Source: an uncultured Bacilli bacterium
GTDB taxonomy: Bacteria; Bacillota_I; Bacilli_A; RF39; UBA660
Direction: 5' to 3'
NCBI GenBank assembly: GCA_934102055.1
Contig: CAKOSE010000001.1
Location: forward strand, 91,460-155,459
DNA length: 64,000 nt
Part shown: positions 27,901-34,948 of the stretch, piece after piece
Position numbering within the stretch: the stretch's first letter is position 1
Layout: each line of letters starts with the position of its first letter
Program-made: the position numbers and the translations under genes
Notes under the pieces: generated by a model
What the model was told of the DNA's origin: nothing
Seen by the model: only the letters and a program-made list of their open reading frames with translations
Database searches by the model: none

Positions 27901-28128
27901 CTATTCTACTACCTTAAACTCTTCTTCTTCACCATTTTTATTTAATGCCTTAACAATTGTTTCATTGGCGTTTTCAAGTATCTTATTGCAGTTATTTGCC
28001 AGGGCCATTCCTTCGTTAAACTTATCTATTGCATCATCTAGAGCAATATCACCGCTTTCTAATTTTTTTACTATTTCTTCTAATTTATTTAGATTTTCTT
28101 CAAAAGAATTGTTTTCATTATTTTTCAT
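27901..28128 (-). CDS. xseB: Exodeoxyribonuclease VII small subunit
   Basis: The 75-residue, strongly helical protein shows the XseB pattern SFEENLNKLEEIVKKLESGD, then LDDAIDKFNEGMALANNC. Several small subunits bind one XseA to form exonuclease VII, which degrades single-stranded DNA to oligonucleotides. It overlaps the end of xseA by 11 bases, the standard arrangement. Confidence 0.95.
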   Translation of the reverse strand: MKNNENNSFEENLNKLEEIVKKLESGDIALDDAIDKFNEGMALANNCNKILENANETIVKALNKNGEEEEFKVVE

Positions 28129-29320
28129 TTTTTACCTCCATTATTTGTGATGTTAATATACCATCAACAAGTTCAGTTGTTATAATATTTCCTTTTTTTA
28201 TATCGTTTATACTTTTTATAGTTTTATTATTAAATTTTGTTATAGTATAACCTCTTTTGATTGTTCTAACTGGGTTTAGTGCTTCCATTTTATCGAGTAG
28301 TGATACATATCTAGTTGATTTCATTTCTAGAATTCTATTAATAGCAAGTTCTAAATTATCTATTAATATGTCAAGTTTTTGCGTTTTGATCTCATATAAT
28401 GCAAGAGGATTTTTTAAGGCATAAGAATTTAGTAATGTACTAAGTCTATTTTTACTAAATTCAAGTTTATTATTCATGCTTTTTATTAGTCTTTGTACTT
28501 TGTTATTAATTTCATTTACAAGTTCTATTTTGTTGGGTACTGCAAGCTCTGCTGCGGCAGTAGGAGTTGGTGCTCTTAAGTCGGAAACAAAGTCACTTAT
28601 TGTAAAGTCTATTTCATGCCCTACTGCACTTATGATAGGAATATCGCAATTAAAAATAGCATTTGCAACAATTTCCTCATTGAAAGCCCAGAGATCTTCG
28701 ATGGAACCTCCACCACGTCCTAAAATTATTACATCTAGGTTTAAATCTTTAGCTTTATTTAAACTGTTTACTATGTCTTCTCCTGCTTTTTCTCCTTGAA
28801 CAAGTGTTGGAATGAGAATGACTTCTGCCAGATGATATCTTCTATTGATAGTAGTTATTATATCTCTAATAGCTGCTCCAGTTGAAGCGGTAATAACCCC
28901 GATCCTTCTTGGAAACTTTGGAATCATCTTTTTTCTTGATTCATCAAAATAGCCAAGATTCCCTAGCTTTTTCTTTAGTTTTTCAAATTCAACGTAAAGA
29001 TTACCTATTCCATCTTCTTCCATTTCTTCTACATATATTTGATAATTACCATTTGCTTCATAACAACTTATTCTACCTGTTACTAAAACACTAGTACCAT
29101 CTTTTGGAACAAAATTGACTTTTGAAGATGCAGATTTAAACATAACCGCAGGAATTCTAGATGTATCATCTTTTAAAGTAAAATAAAAATGTCCTGAGGT
29201 ATGATTTTTAAAATTACTTATTTCACCTTTTAAAAATACTTTTTGCAAATTAACATCATTATCAAATTTGTATTTTATATAATGATTAATTCTACTTACT
29301 GTTAAATATTTATCATTCAT
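28118..29320 (-). CDS. xseA: Exodeoxyribonuclease VII large subunit
   Basis: The 400-residue protein has an N-terminal OB-fold (FLKGEISNFKNHTSGHFYFTLKD) and the central catalytic region with IPKFPRRIGVITASTGAAIRDI, ILGRGGGSIEDLWAFNEE and SAVGHEIDFTISDFVSDLRAPTPTAAAE. The C-terminal coiled coil is shorter than in E. coli, as is usual in Bacilli. It is the catalytic subunit for single-strand DNA degradation in repair, and it overlaps nusB and xseB. Confidence 0.97.
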   Translation of the reverse strand: MNDKYLTVSRINHYIKYKFDNDVNLQKVFLKGEISNFKNHTSGHFYFTLKDDTSRIPAVMFKSASSKVNFVPKDGTSVLVTGRISCYEANGNYQIYVEEMEEDGIGNLYVEFEKLKKKLGNLGYFDESRKKMIPKFPRRIGVITASTGAAIRDIITTINRRYHLAEVILIPTLVQGEKAGEDIVNSLNKAKDLNLDVIILGRGGGSIEDLWAFNEEIVANAIFNCDIPIISAVGHEIDFTISDFVSDLRAPTPTAAAELAVPNKIELVNEINNKVQRLIKSMNNKLEFSKNRLSTLLNSYALKNPLALYEIKTQKLDILIDNLELAINRILEMKSTRYVSLLDKMEALNPVRTIKRGYTITKFNNKTIKSINDIKKGNIITTELVDGILTSQIMEVKNEK

Positions 29321-29717
29321 TATAAGCCTCTTTATGCATTATTGTATCAAGAGTGCCGTTTATTAGTTTAGTAACTTTTTCATCACTATACTTTTTAGAT
29401 AATTCTATTGCTTCGTTTATTGCTACAACATCTGGTGTTTCTGTATAAAGAAGTTCATAAATAGCAAGGGATAAAATAGCTTTATCAACTTTGCTTATTC
29501 TATCTATGTTCCAGTCTTTCATATACTTATTAGCAACAGAGCTTATCTCATCCTGTTTTTCTATAACATCATTTATAGAGTTTTCTACAAACTCATTTTT
29601 TCTATCTAATTGTTCTTTAATTAAATCATTAACAGAAAAATCTATGTTCTTTTCTTTATAAATATATACTTGATATAAAATTTTAATAATTATTTCTCTT
29701 AATTCACTTCTATTCAT
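29313..29717 (-). CDS. nusB: Transcription antitermination factor NusB
   Basis: NusB binds boxA in rRNA leaders with NusE and aids antitermination. The 134-residue protein starts MNRSELREIIIKILYQVYIY and ends with LAIYELLYTETPDVVAINEAIELSKKYSDEK, the conserved NusB C-terminal signature. I start at 29717, eight bases behind a GGAGG site; an in-frame start 19 codons upstream has no such site. Nearby nusB-xseA-xseB order is typical of Bacillota. Confidence 0.95.
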   Translation of the reverse strand: MNRSELREIIIKILYQVYIYKEKNIDFSVNDLIKEQLDRKNEFVENSINDVIEKQDEISSVANKYMKDWNIDRISKVDKAILSLAIYELLYTETPDVVAINEAIELSKKYSDEKVTKLINGTLDTIMHKEAYNE

Positions 29718-29775
29718 ATTGATTTCCTCCATAATCATTATATAAAAAATTAGGTTTAAAGTAAATAATAACAAG

Positions 29776-29806
29776 AAAAAAACATCTTAGTTTAAGCTAA
29801 AATGTT
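29776..29806 (-). terminator. Terminator of the SH3/deacetylase gene
   Basis: A 10-bp stem (29781-29790 with 29797-29806, one wobble pair) is followed on the minus strand by a run of T. It separates the deacetylase gene from nusB. Confidence 0.75.
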
Positions 29807-29810
29807 CATT

Positions 29811-31643
29811 TTAGTAAGATAAATAATCTTTTAGTGTATCAACAGTTGAAAAACCATTAATTTTAATTCTAGAAATTAAATATTGATAATCTGTTCTTTG
29901 AGCAGCTTTATATGGTTTAAATCCAAATCCTAATAAGTATTTGTTTTCTTTTGCAACTTCTTGTAAGTCTTTAGTATAAACTCCGTATGGATAAGCAATA
30001 TATTTGAAACCATATTTTTCGTTTTGTTTAAAATCTTCTCTTATTTCATCTTTTGTCATGTTTTTAACGTGTTTTTGTCTGTTAAGATCAACGTAATGAA
30101 AATTATAACTATGACTTTGAAGCTCATGTAAAGGATAATCGGTTTTTATTTTTTTTATTAAATCTTCAGAGATGTATTTTATCTTAGTTTCATCATATAT
30201 ATCTTCTTCTTTGTCTTTTATTCTTGAACCTACTAAGAAGGTTACGGCTTTAAATTTATACTTTTTAAGAAGAGGCATGACTAAGTAATAATCATCTAAA
30301 TTACCATCATCAAATGCGAGAACAACGGTTTTTTTAGGAAAATTACAATTACCTTTATACCAGCAATAGAACTCATCTAAACTTATTGTTTTATAATTAT
30401 TATCATATAAGTATTTTATTTGCTGCTCAAATATATCATAAGACTGGACCCATTGATCTTTTTCGTATTTAGCATTTTTTAGTTTGTCGGAAACTATTCT
30501 GTGAAATGTAAATATTGGTATTTTAACAGCTTTTTCATGTTCAAGACTTGTATTAGTGCTACAAATATATGCTGTTTCTTCATTTATGCTTACTTTATAA
30601 TAGCCATCATTACAGTTTTTGCCCTCATATTTTTTTGTTGTTTCTAAAATGATGGGTTCATTTTTCACATATTTATATTTTGTTTTTTTTTCTTCCAAAT
30701 TTTTATAAATTGTAGTGTTACCAATTGCCTTAGTAACAGTTGGAGCATTAGAGAGTAGTCTACTACAAACATAACCTTCGTTATGCTCATACTTAATTTT
30801 ATAAAAACCCTGTGAACATCCTACTCCTTTATATTTTTTGTGCGATACTACTGCTAGTTTTTTATTGTACTTTATTCTCATTATTTTTTTTGAAGATGAA
30901 CTTGGTTTTGTTCTTACATTAATTCCATCTTTATTATTAGAAACACTTATATATTTTGTTTTTAAAACATCAACTTTTTTTATGAACCCTATTTTATTTT
31001 TATAATAAATCTTATAATATTTACCATAACTTTTGTTATCATATAAAGTAAGCGGGGTGTTATAAGAAACTTTCCCTAAAACGTGGTTTCCTTTGGCATT
31101 TGAATATACTTTTACCTTATCCGAAGTAGTTATTACACTTGAGTTTTTATTAGAATAGTTAACATACTCACTACAAATGTATTTTATTTTTCCATCATAA
31201 TTTACTTTATATAAACCACTTTTACAATAGTTAGTATAATACTTTTTACTGTCTACTACGGTAAATAATATATTTTTTATATTCCTTTTATATATTGTTT
31301 TATTATAAATACTGTTATATAGAAAAGCATTCTTGTTATTAGTTCTAATAGTATGATTAGATATAATTATTTTACTACTACAGACATAACTTGTTTTATT
31401 ATTATGAGTTATTAAATACCAACCAGCTTTGCACCCTTCAGTAGAAGCAACTTTAGTTAAACTATTTATCACAACCATATCATTATAGGACAGGCTACCA
31501 TACTTTTTATAATTAGTACCAGGCCCACTTCTTACATTTAATTTAGTAGGACTAGTTAACCTACCTATTTCAAGGGCATTACAATTTTGTATTCCTATAA
31601 AAAATACAAATACAAAAAACATAATAAACCAAAACTTTTTCAT
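29811..31643 (-). CDS. Secreted polysaccharide deacetylase with multiple SH3-like domains
   Basis: The 610-residue protein has a signal peptide (about 1-23), roughly five bacterial SH3-like repeats over residues 25-365 (LNVRSGPGTNYKKYG, INVRTKPSSSSKKIM and cysteine-bearing GYYKV...YICS units), then a NodB-type deacetylase domain (about 370-605). The NodB part shows FTFHRI, VVLAFDDGN near residue 441 (metal and base aspartates), the HSYNFH metal motif and AYPYG. SH3 repeats usually bind cell wall, so it probably deacetylates peptidoglycan or wall-linked glycan outside the cell. Paired cysteines in the repeats could form disulfides. A structured RNA lies in its 5' region at 31688-31843. Confidence 0.87.
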   Translation of the reverse strand: MKKFWFIMFFVFVFFIGIQNCNALEIGRLTSPTKLNVRSGPGTNYKKYGSLSYNDMVVINSLTKVASTEGCKAGWYLITHNNKTSYVCSSKIIISNHTIRTNNKNAFLYNSIYNKTIYKRNIKNILFTVVDSKKYYTNYCKSGLYKVNYDGKIKYICSEYVNYSNKNSSVITTSDKVKVYSNAKGNHVLGKVSYNTPLTLYDNKSYGKYYKIYYKNKIGFIKKVDVLKTKYISVSNNKDGINVRTKPSSSSKKIMRIKYNKKLAVVSHKKYKGVGCSQGFYKIKYEHNEGYVCSRLLSNAPTVTKAIGNTTIYKNLEEKKTKYKYVKNEPIILETTKKYEGKNCNDGYYKVSINEETAYICSTNTSLEHEKAVKIPIFTFHRIVSDKLKNAKYEKDQWVQSYDIFEQQIKYLYDNNYKTISLDEFYCWYKGNCNFPKKTVVLAFDDGNLDDYYLVMPLLKKYKFKAVTFLVGSRIKDKEEDIYDETKIKYISEDLIKKIKTDYPLHELQSHSYNFHYVDLNRQKHVKNMTKDEIREDFKQNEKYGFKYIAYPYGVYTKDLQEVAKENKYLLGFGFKPYKAAQRTDYQYLISRIKINGFSTVDTLKDYLSY

Positions 31644-31687
31644 AACATTCCTCCACTACAAATATATTAAAGCTTTATAATAATTCA

Positions 31688-31843
31688 TAAAAAAAGCCAG
31701 AAAACTGATAACGAAAACCTGTTTAAGTACAGGTGGTAAACCACATAATATTATTAGGATTCTTAAATAAATTTAAGCATTCAACACAAATATTAATTAG
31801 ATTCCCTTATCGTTGCTTGTACGGTTTAACATATGTTTTCTGA
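31688..31843 (-). ncRNA. Candidate structured RNA or leader upstream of the deacetylase gene
   Basis: The promoter at 31850-31878 would start transcription near 31843. The 5' end carries CAGAAAAC (31834-31841) and the 3' end GTTTTCTG (31697-31704), an 8-bp stem that closes about 145 nt and is followed by seven T. Inside are hairpins CTTAAAT/ATTTAAG, GTGG/CCAC (loop TTTA) and CCTGT/ACAGG. It could be a free-standing small RNA or a leader controlling the deacetylase gene, whose ATG is 45 nt beyond the T run. It matches none of the riboswitch cores I can recall. Confidence 0.5.
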
Positions 31844-31849
31844 CATAAT

Positions 31850-31878
31850 AATTATAACTGATAAAATTGTTAAAGGCA
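31850..31878 (-). promoter_or_regulatory. Promoter for the structured RNA and deacetylase gene
   Basis: On the minus strand TTGCCT (31873-31878) and a perfect TATAAT (31850-31855) are exactly 17 bases apart. The predicted start falls at the first base pair of the closing stem of the downstream structured RNA. Confidence 0.6.
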
Positions 31879-32000
31879 ATATTTTTTGATAAAAAAGTTA
31901 AAATAAATGAATATAAAAATATCCACTAATTTAAGGAGATAGCAGAAATTACAGATAAATATTACTAGTTCATATAAAGTCGGAGTAATTTTCAGAGCAT

Positions 32001-32032
32001 AAAAAAAAGAAACCCTTATATATCAAGGGTTT
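32001..32032 (-). terminator. Terminator downstream of the truncated tRNA 3' end
   Basis: AAACCCTT/AAGGGTTT pair across a seven-base loop (32010-32032), followed on the minus strand by eight T after one C. It starts 12 bases beyond the CCA end of the tRNA fragment, where a tRNA terminator is expected. The stretch 31880-32000 between it and the promoter shows no gene. Confidence 0.8.
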
Positions 32033-32044
32033 TATAATCAATAT

Positions 32045-32067
32045 TGGTGATCCCTCAGGGGATTGAA
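32045..32067 (-). other. Prophage attachment site: 3' end of a tRNA gene (T-loop to CCA)
   Basis: Read on the minus strand this 23-mer is exactly TTCAATC (T loop), CCCTG (3' T stem), AGGGATC (3' acceptor), A (discriminator) and CCA. The bases before it do not supply the complementary CAGGG T-stem strand, an anticodon arm or a GATCCCT 5' acceptor, so only the tRNA 3' end is here. Phages that integrate at a tRNA leave such a core at one prophage end while the intact tRNA is kept at the other. The orientation puts the phage on the right, which agrees with the gene content. The tRNA identity cannot be told from this part. Confidence 0.78.
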
Positions 32068-32178
32068 ATTATGTTTTTGTAAAATGTTAAACCCTTTATA
32101 TTTCAATGTTTAATAGGGGTACACACTTATAAAATTTACACTAATTTTAACAAAAATGTGTTTGGAGTGTGTTTCAAA

Positions 32179-32613
32179 ATGAATTGTAAATATTATAGAA
32201 CAAGAACAAAAAAATATAAGAAATATGGTTATTGCACCAGATATAAAAAAGAAGTATCTCTTTTTTGCAAAGACTGTGAAGAAATAGAATATAAAAAATA
32301 TAAATCTATAAATAAGAGAACTACTAAACAAGCTAAAGCAGAAAAAGATCGTTTTAGCCTCTTTACTAGTAATCTTGAAGTTTGTATAGTATGTGGCAAG
32401 CCTAAGGAACACTTGCACGAGGTGTTTTTCGGCTCAAATAGACAGGTTTCTATGAGATATGGTCTTGTTATACCTTTGTGTTCAAATTGCCACCGTATGA
32501 TACATAATGATAGTAACTTACAAGATATGTGGCATATTAGAGGGCAAGAGATATTTGAGAAAACTTATCCTAGTTTAGATTTTGTTTCTATTTTCGGACA
32601 AAATTATAAATAA
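32179..32613 (+). CDS. HNH-type zinc-finger nuclease-like protein
   Basis: The protein of about 144 residues has an N-terminal cysteine cluster (NCKYY, YCTRYKKEVSLFCKDC) and a C-terminal HNH-like module with CIVCGKPKEHLHEVFFGS and LVIPLCSNCHRMIHND. The paired Cys residues and the H...N...H order suit a beta-beta-alpha-metal fold with a zinc knuckle. Related proteins are common in phages of Bacillota; DNA cutting is inferred, not shown. The ATG at 32179 follows a GGAG site; a GTG at 32158 is an alternative start. It is the only plus-strand gene of the prophage seen here, next to the attachment site, so it looks like an accessory cargo gene. Confidence 0.72.
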   Translation: MNCKYYRTRTKKYKKYGYCTRYKKEVSLFCKDCEEIEYKKYKSINKRTTKQAKAEKDRFSLFTSNLEVCIVCGKPKEHLHEVFFGSNRQVSMRYGLVIPLCSNCHRMIHNDSNLQDMWHIRGQEIFEKTYPSLDFVSIFGQNYK

Positions 32614-32652
32614 TGCACAGTCATTGTGCAAATACATGATTCAAGTATATAA

Positions 32653-32692
32653 AAATGCACAGTATTTTGATTATATTGTGCATTTATTTTTA
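32653..32692 (+). terminator. Terminator of the HNH gene
   Basis: A 9-bp stem AAATGCACA/TGTGCATTT (32653-32661 with 32677-32685) precedes a T-rich tail on the plus strand. A second hairpin with the same TGCACA/TGTGCA stem sits at 32614-32630, right after the stop codon. Confidence 0.65.
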
Positions 32693-32776
32693 TAAAACAA
32701 AAACAGACTTCGTTTGTATAAAGTCTGCCTGACCGCAAGGGTCGCAATAAACTAATGCCAGCAAGTGGCTAAGTTC
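32692..32776 (-). ncRNA. Candidate small RNA at the prophage end
   Basis: A promoter at 32783-32811 points into this 85-nt stretch, which has no open frame. It would fold into GCCA-CUUGC-UGGC (32757-32769), GACC-CUUGC-GGUC (32731-32743) and a terminator CAGACTT/AAGTCTG (32704-32727) followed by TTTTTGTTTT. The two hairpins have the same five-base loop. Its position directly downstream of a PemK-like gene, with its own promoter, suggests a regulatory RNA of the accessory region. The function is unknown. Confidence 0.6.
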
Positions 32777-32782
32777 ATTACA

Positions 32783-32811
32783 ATACTATCATACTCAATA
32801 ATGTTTGTCAA
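32783..32811 (-). promoter_or_regulatory. Promoter of the small RNA
   Basis: On the minus strand a perfect TTGACA (32806-32811) and TAGTAT (32783-32788) are 17 bases apart. The -10 is identical to that of the neighbouring PemK-like gene. Confidence 0.72.
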
Positions 32812-32873
32812 TATGTATTTTATATAATTTTTTTGCATAATTATTACCTTTTTTTAATAAATTTTCATTATAT

Positions 32874-33500
32874 TTATTTTACTTTGCCTGTTATAGCTCC
32901 CAAAATAGCTTCGTCTATTTCATTTAAAATTTCGGCAGAGCAACGCGTTTTATTTATTATGTCAAATTCATTAGTAGAATATATAATCCTACTTTTACTA
33001 ATTGTTGTTATCTGAGAAATAAATGCATACGATAAATTTTTGTATTTTTTATATTTGTTCATAAGAGAAAGTAAGTTTTTTATTTCTAACTCGCTCAATT
33101 CTCTTTTTTCTGTTTTGTTTTTTATGTTTTTAACTAGTTCTTTTTTAATAATATCGCCTAATTGTAGTCTTCCCACGCCAGGTTTTGACGTCAACGGAAG
33201 TACGGTTATTGAATCTTGTTTTATATTATCATTATTACTTAAAACTATTGCAAAGTGTGTAAAACAAAGTTCTGAACCTAAATTCACGCCAAAATCAACC
33301 TTTATTAAGGTGCCCCTTTTAAAATGCTTGTATTTACAATTTTTCTTTCTTTTGGTTTCTTGTAAAAATAAATTAGATTCTTTTTCTAGCCAATTATCAA
33401 TAGTGGAAAATTTTTCGTTTTCAGTTTCTCTTAATATTCTAAAATTTTTCATAGCATTTTCGAATTTGTTTTCTTGTTTTTCTAATACTTCAATACTCAT
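32874..33500 (-). CDS. PemK/MazF-like toxin-family protein with N-terminal extension
   Basis: The 208-residue protein has a charged, helical N-terminal extension (about 1-60) and then a PemK/MazF-like beta-barrel: HFKRGTLIKVDFGVNLGSE, THFAIVLSNNDN, ITVLPLTSKPG and LSYAFISQITTISKSRI. MazF-type proteins cut mRNA at short motifs and are normally paired with an antitoxin gene just upstream. No such gene is present; the 70 bases upstream hold only a promoter and an AGGAGG site. The N-terminal extension or the adjacent small RNA could take over control. It is isolated from the lysis genes by a terminator and so is likely expressed in the lysogen. Confidence 0.75.
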   Translation of the reverse strand: MSIEVLEKQENKFENAMKNFRILRETENEKFSTIDNWLEKESNLFLQETKRKKNCKYKHFKRGTLIKVDFGVNLGSELCFTHFAIVLSNNDNIKQDSITVLPLTSKPGVGRLQLGDIIKKELVKNIKNKTEKRELSELEIKNLLSLMNKYKKYKNLSYAFISQITTISKSRIIYSTNEFDIINKTRCSAEILNEIDEAILGAITGKVK

Positions 33501-33521
33501 ACCGTTAACCTCCTGTTGCTA

Positions 33522-33550
33522 ATACTAACAAAGCTTTTCTAAAAAGTCAA
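33522..33550 (-). promoter_or_regulatory. Promoter of the PemK-like gene
   Basis: On the minus strand TTGACT (33545-33550) and TAGTAT (33522-33527) are 17 bases apart, followed by an AGGAGG site and the ATG at 33500. The promoter starts after the late-operon terminator. Confidence 0.72.
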
Positions 33551-33571
33551 TCAAATTTAAAATTTATTACA

Positions 33572-33601
33572 CAAAAAAAGACCTGCTCGTTTGAGCAAGT
33601 C
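33572..33601 (-). terminator. Terminator of the phage late operon
   Basis: A 9-bp stem (33580-33588 with 33593-33601) begins at the endolysin stop codon and is followed by seven T on the minus strand. It separates structural and lysis genes from the accessory genes. Confidence 0.85.
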
Positions 33602-34203
33602 TATTTTACGTCAACATGGATACTTTTATACATAGAGGACACACTTGGATATTCCTTTCTCCATTTTGTACGTCCATATCCATCACAGTATGCATAATTT
33701 ACTGAATTACAATTTTTTATGTACCAATATATTGCACTCTTTCTGTTTGCGAATGATTTAGTTGTATATGATGTGTACCAGTCTGTAGCTTTTCCTTGCG
33801 TATGCTTAGAACCTCTTATTCCTCCTATGTTTGAGTTATAAGTAGTACATCTTAAACCACTTGTTATAGTGAGTGAACCGTACTTGTTTCTTAGTTTTTG
33901 CAAGTTTTTAAGCAAATCAACTTTTAGAGTATCAGGATAACCTGTACACCATTTACCTCCACATTCACATTTAAACTCCTCTAACTTGAAGTTTTTAGTA
34001 TGTTTCTTAACCCTATAAGCACTGATTAACAAACGTTCTGTGTTCGTACCATAAAGTCCGTCTATATCCTTTTTTCTTACAAAATATTTTGATTGCAGTT
34101 TTTTGTATGCTTCTTTTGTTTGCTTTCCCTCAACCTTGTCAATTTTTCCGTTGTAGTAGCCAAGATATTTTAAATGTTCTTGCCTTTCCTTTATACTTAG
34201 CAT
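33601..34203 (-). CDS. Endolysin: peptidoglycan-binding domain plus M15 D,D-carboxypeptidase/endopeptidase
   Basis: The protein of about 200 residues starts with a peptidoglycan-binding-like domain (QEHLKYLGYYNGKIDKVEGKQ, IDGLYGTNTERLL) and ends with an M15 peptidase domain. The zinc-site motifs are SKHTQGKATDW and the final SIHVDV. It cleaves peptide cross-links to release phage. I start at 34203, behind a GGAGGAG site; an in-frame ATG at 34236 overlaps the upstream gene without such a site. It has no signal peptide, so a holin must let it out, and holin-like genes are just upstream. Confidence 0.9.
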   Translation of the reverse strand: MLSIKERQEHLKYLGYYNGKIDKVEGKQTKEAYKKLQSKYFVRKKDIDGLYGTNTERLLISAYRVKKHTKNFKLEEFKCECGGKWCTGYPDTLKVDLLKNLQKLRNKYGSLTITSGLRCTTYNSNIGGIRGSKHTQGKATDWYTSYTTKSFANRKSAIYWYIKNCNSVNYAYCDGYGRTKWRKEYPSVSSMYKSIHVDVK

Positions 34204-34204
34204 A

Positions 34205-34429
34205 TTATCTCCTCCTAACTTTCTTTTTTTCAACATTTTTTATAATTTTGTGTTCCATTTCTATTAATGGTGTTCTATCGTATGCATAACCAAAACTTGC
34301 TCGTTGAAATTCCTTACAACAATCGGAACAAGCGTTTATCCATTTTTCTGGTTCATATTCTGACTTAAAGAAACCGTAATAAAAAGGGATAGTTTTCTCA
34401 ACTTCCCTTTCGCACACGTCGCATTTCAT
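34205..34429 (-). CDS. Small zinc-ribbon-like phage protein
   Basis: The 74-residue protein has two Cys pairs, CDVCE at residues 3-7 and CSDCC near 34-38, which suit a single zinc site, followed by a basic C-terminus (EKKKVRRR). The function is unknown. It lies between holin and endolysin genes and is spaced two bases from the endolysin start codon. Confidence 0.7.
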   Translation of the reverse strand: MKCDVCEREVEKTIPFYYGFFKSEYEPEKWINACSDCCKEFQRASFGYAYDRTPLIEMEHKIIKNVEKKKVRRR

Positions 34430-34432
34430 AAT

Positions 34433-34645
34433 TCAATCCTCTTTTTCTTCAAGTGCTGGATCATTTACTTCTGGCAATCCTGCTAATGATGTTAAAACAG
34501 ATAGTAACCCTGCCAATAAACTAGCAGAGCCAACCATAACCCAATTAACCTCACTCAACACTACACTTGTTCCTATCATTGCTATACAAGTTTGTGCCAT
34601 TGTCTTGACTGCTCTTATGCTCGCAGCTTCTAACCATGCTTTCAT
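34433..34645 (-). CDS. Phage holin
   Basis: The 70-residue protein has two hydrophobic segments (about 15-33 and 36-55) with a short turn and an acidic tail (DPALEEKED). The opening WLEAASIRAVKTMAQT is typical of small holins of Gram-positive phages. Holins oligomerise in the membrane at a set time and let the endolysin reach the wall. It sits in the normal position just upstream of the lysis enzyme. Confidence 0.85.
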   Translation of the reverse strand: MKAWLEAASIRAVKTMAQTCIAMIGTSVVLSEVNWVMVGSASLLAGLLSVLTSLAGLPEVNDPALEEKED

Positions 34646-34656
34646 TTTTATCCCTC

Positions 34657-34932
34657 CTATTTTAGATTAATATGTAGAGCAATATATCCTAAAATTGCTC
34701 CAACAACAAAATAGAACAAGTAATCAATTAATTTGTCCCATTTTTTGCCTTTTTCCTCTTTTGTTTCATCAAGTTTTTTTCCCAACTTGTCTATGGATTT
34801 CTCCACATTTTGTATTCTGTAAACTAGCTGTTGAAGAATATTGTATGTATTTTCAAGTTCATCTATTCTTCTCTCGTGATCGTGTAGCTTTTCATCGTGA
34901 TTTTTAAATTTCTCCTCTATTAATTTATCCAT
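34657..34932 (-). CDS. XhlA-like hemolysin/holin-accessory protein
   Basis: The 91-residue protein has a long coiled coil (HDHERRIDELENTYNILQQL, then VEKSIDKLGKKLDE) and one C-terminal membrane helix (LFYFVVGAILGYIALHI). This is the XhlA layout; in PBSX XhlA works with a holin in host lysis. It adjoins the holin gene. Confidence 0.82.
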   Translation of the reverse strand: MDKLIEEKFKNHDEKLHDHERRIDELENTYNILQQLVYRIQNVEKSIDKLGKKLDETKEEKGKKWDKLIDYLFYFVVGAILGYIALHINLK

Positions 34933-34948
34933 CTGAACACCACCTAGC

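Noticed and set aside
31688..31843. 6S, SRP, T-box or c-di-GMP/c-di-AMP riboswitch
   Set aside because: The conserved sequence blocks of those RNAs that I can recall are not present, and the multi-hairpin interior does not fit the single long hairpin of 6S RNA.
32045..32140. A complete tRNA gene at the prophage edge
   Set aside because: Only the part from T loop to CCA fits. The 5' T-stem strand, anticodon arm, D arm and the 5' acceptor strand GATCCCT are absent upstream on the minus strand.
32110..32418. 102-residue minus-strand frame opposite the HNH-type gene
   Set aside because: It is the reverse of a Lys-rich coding stretch and has no ribosome-binding site, while the plus-strand frame has conserved Cys/His motifs.
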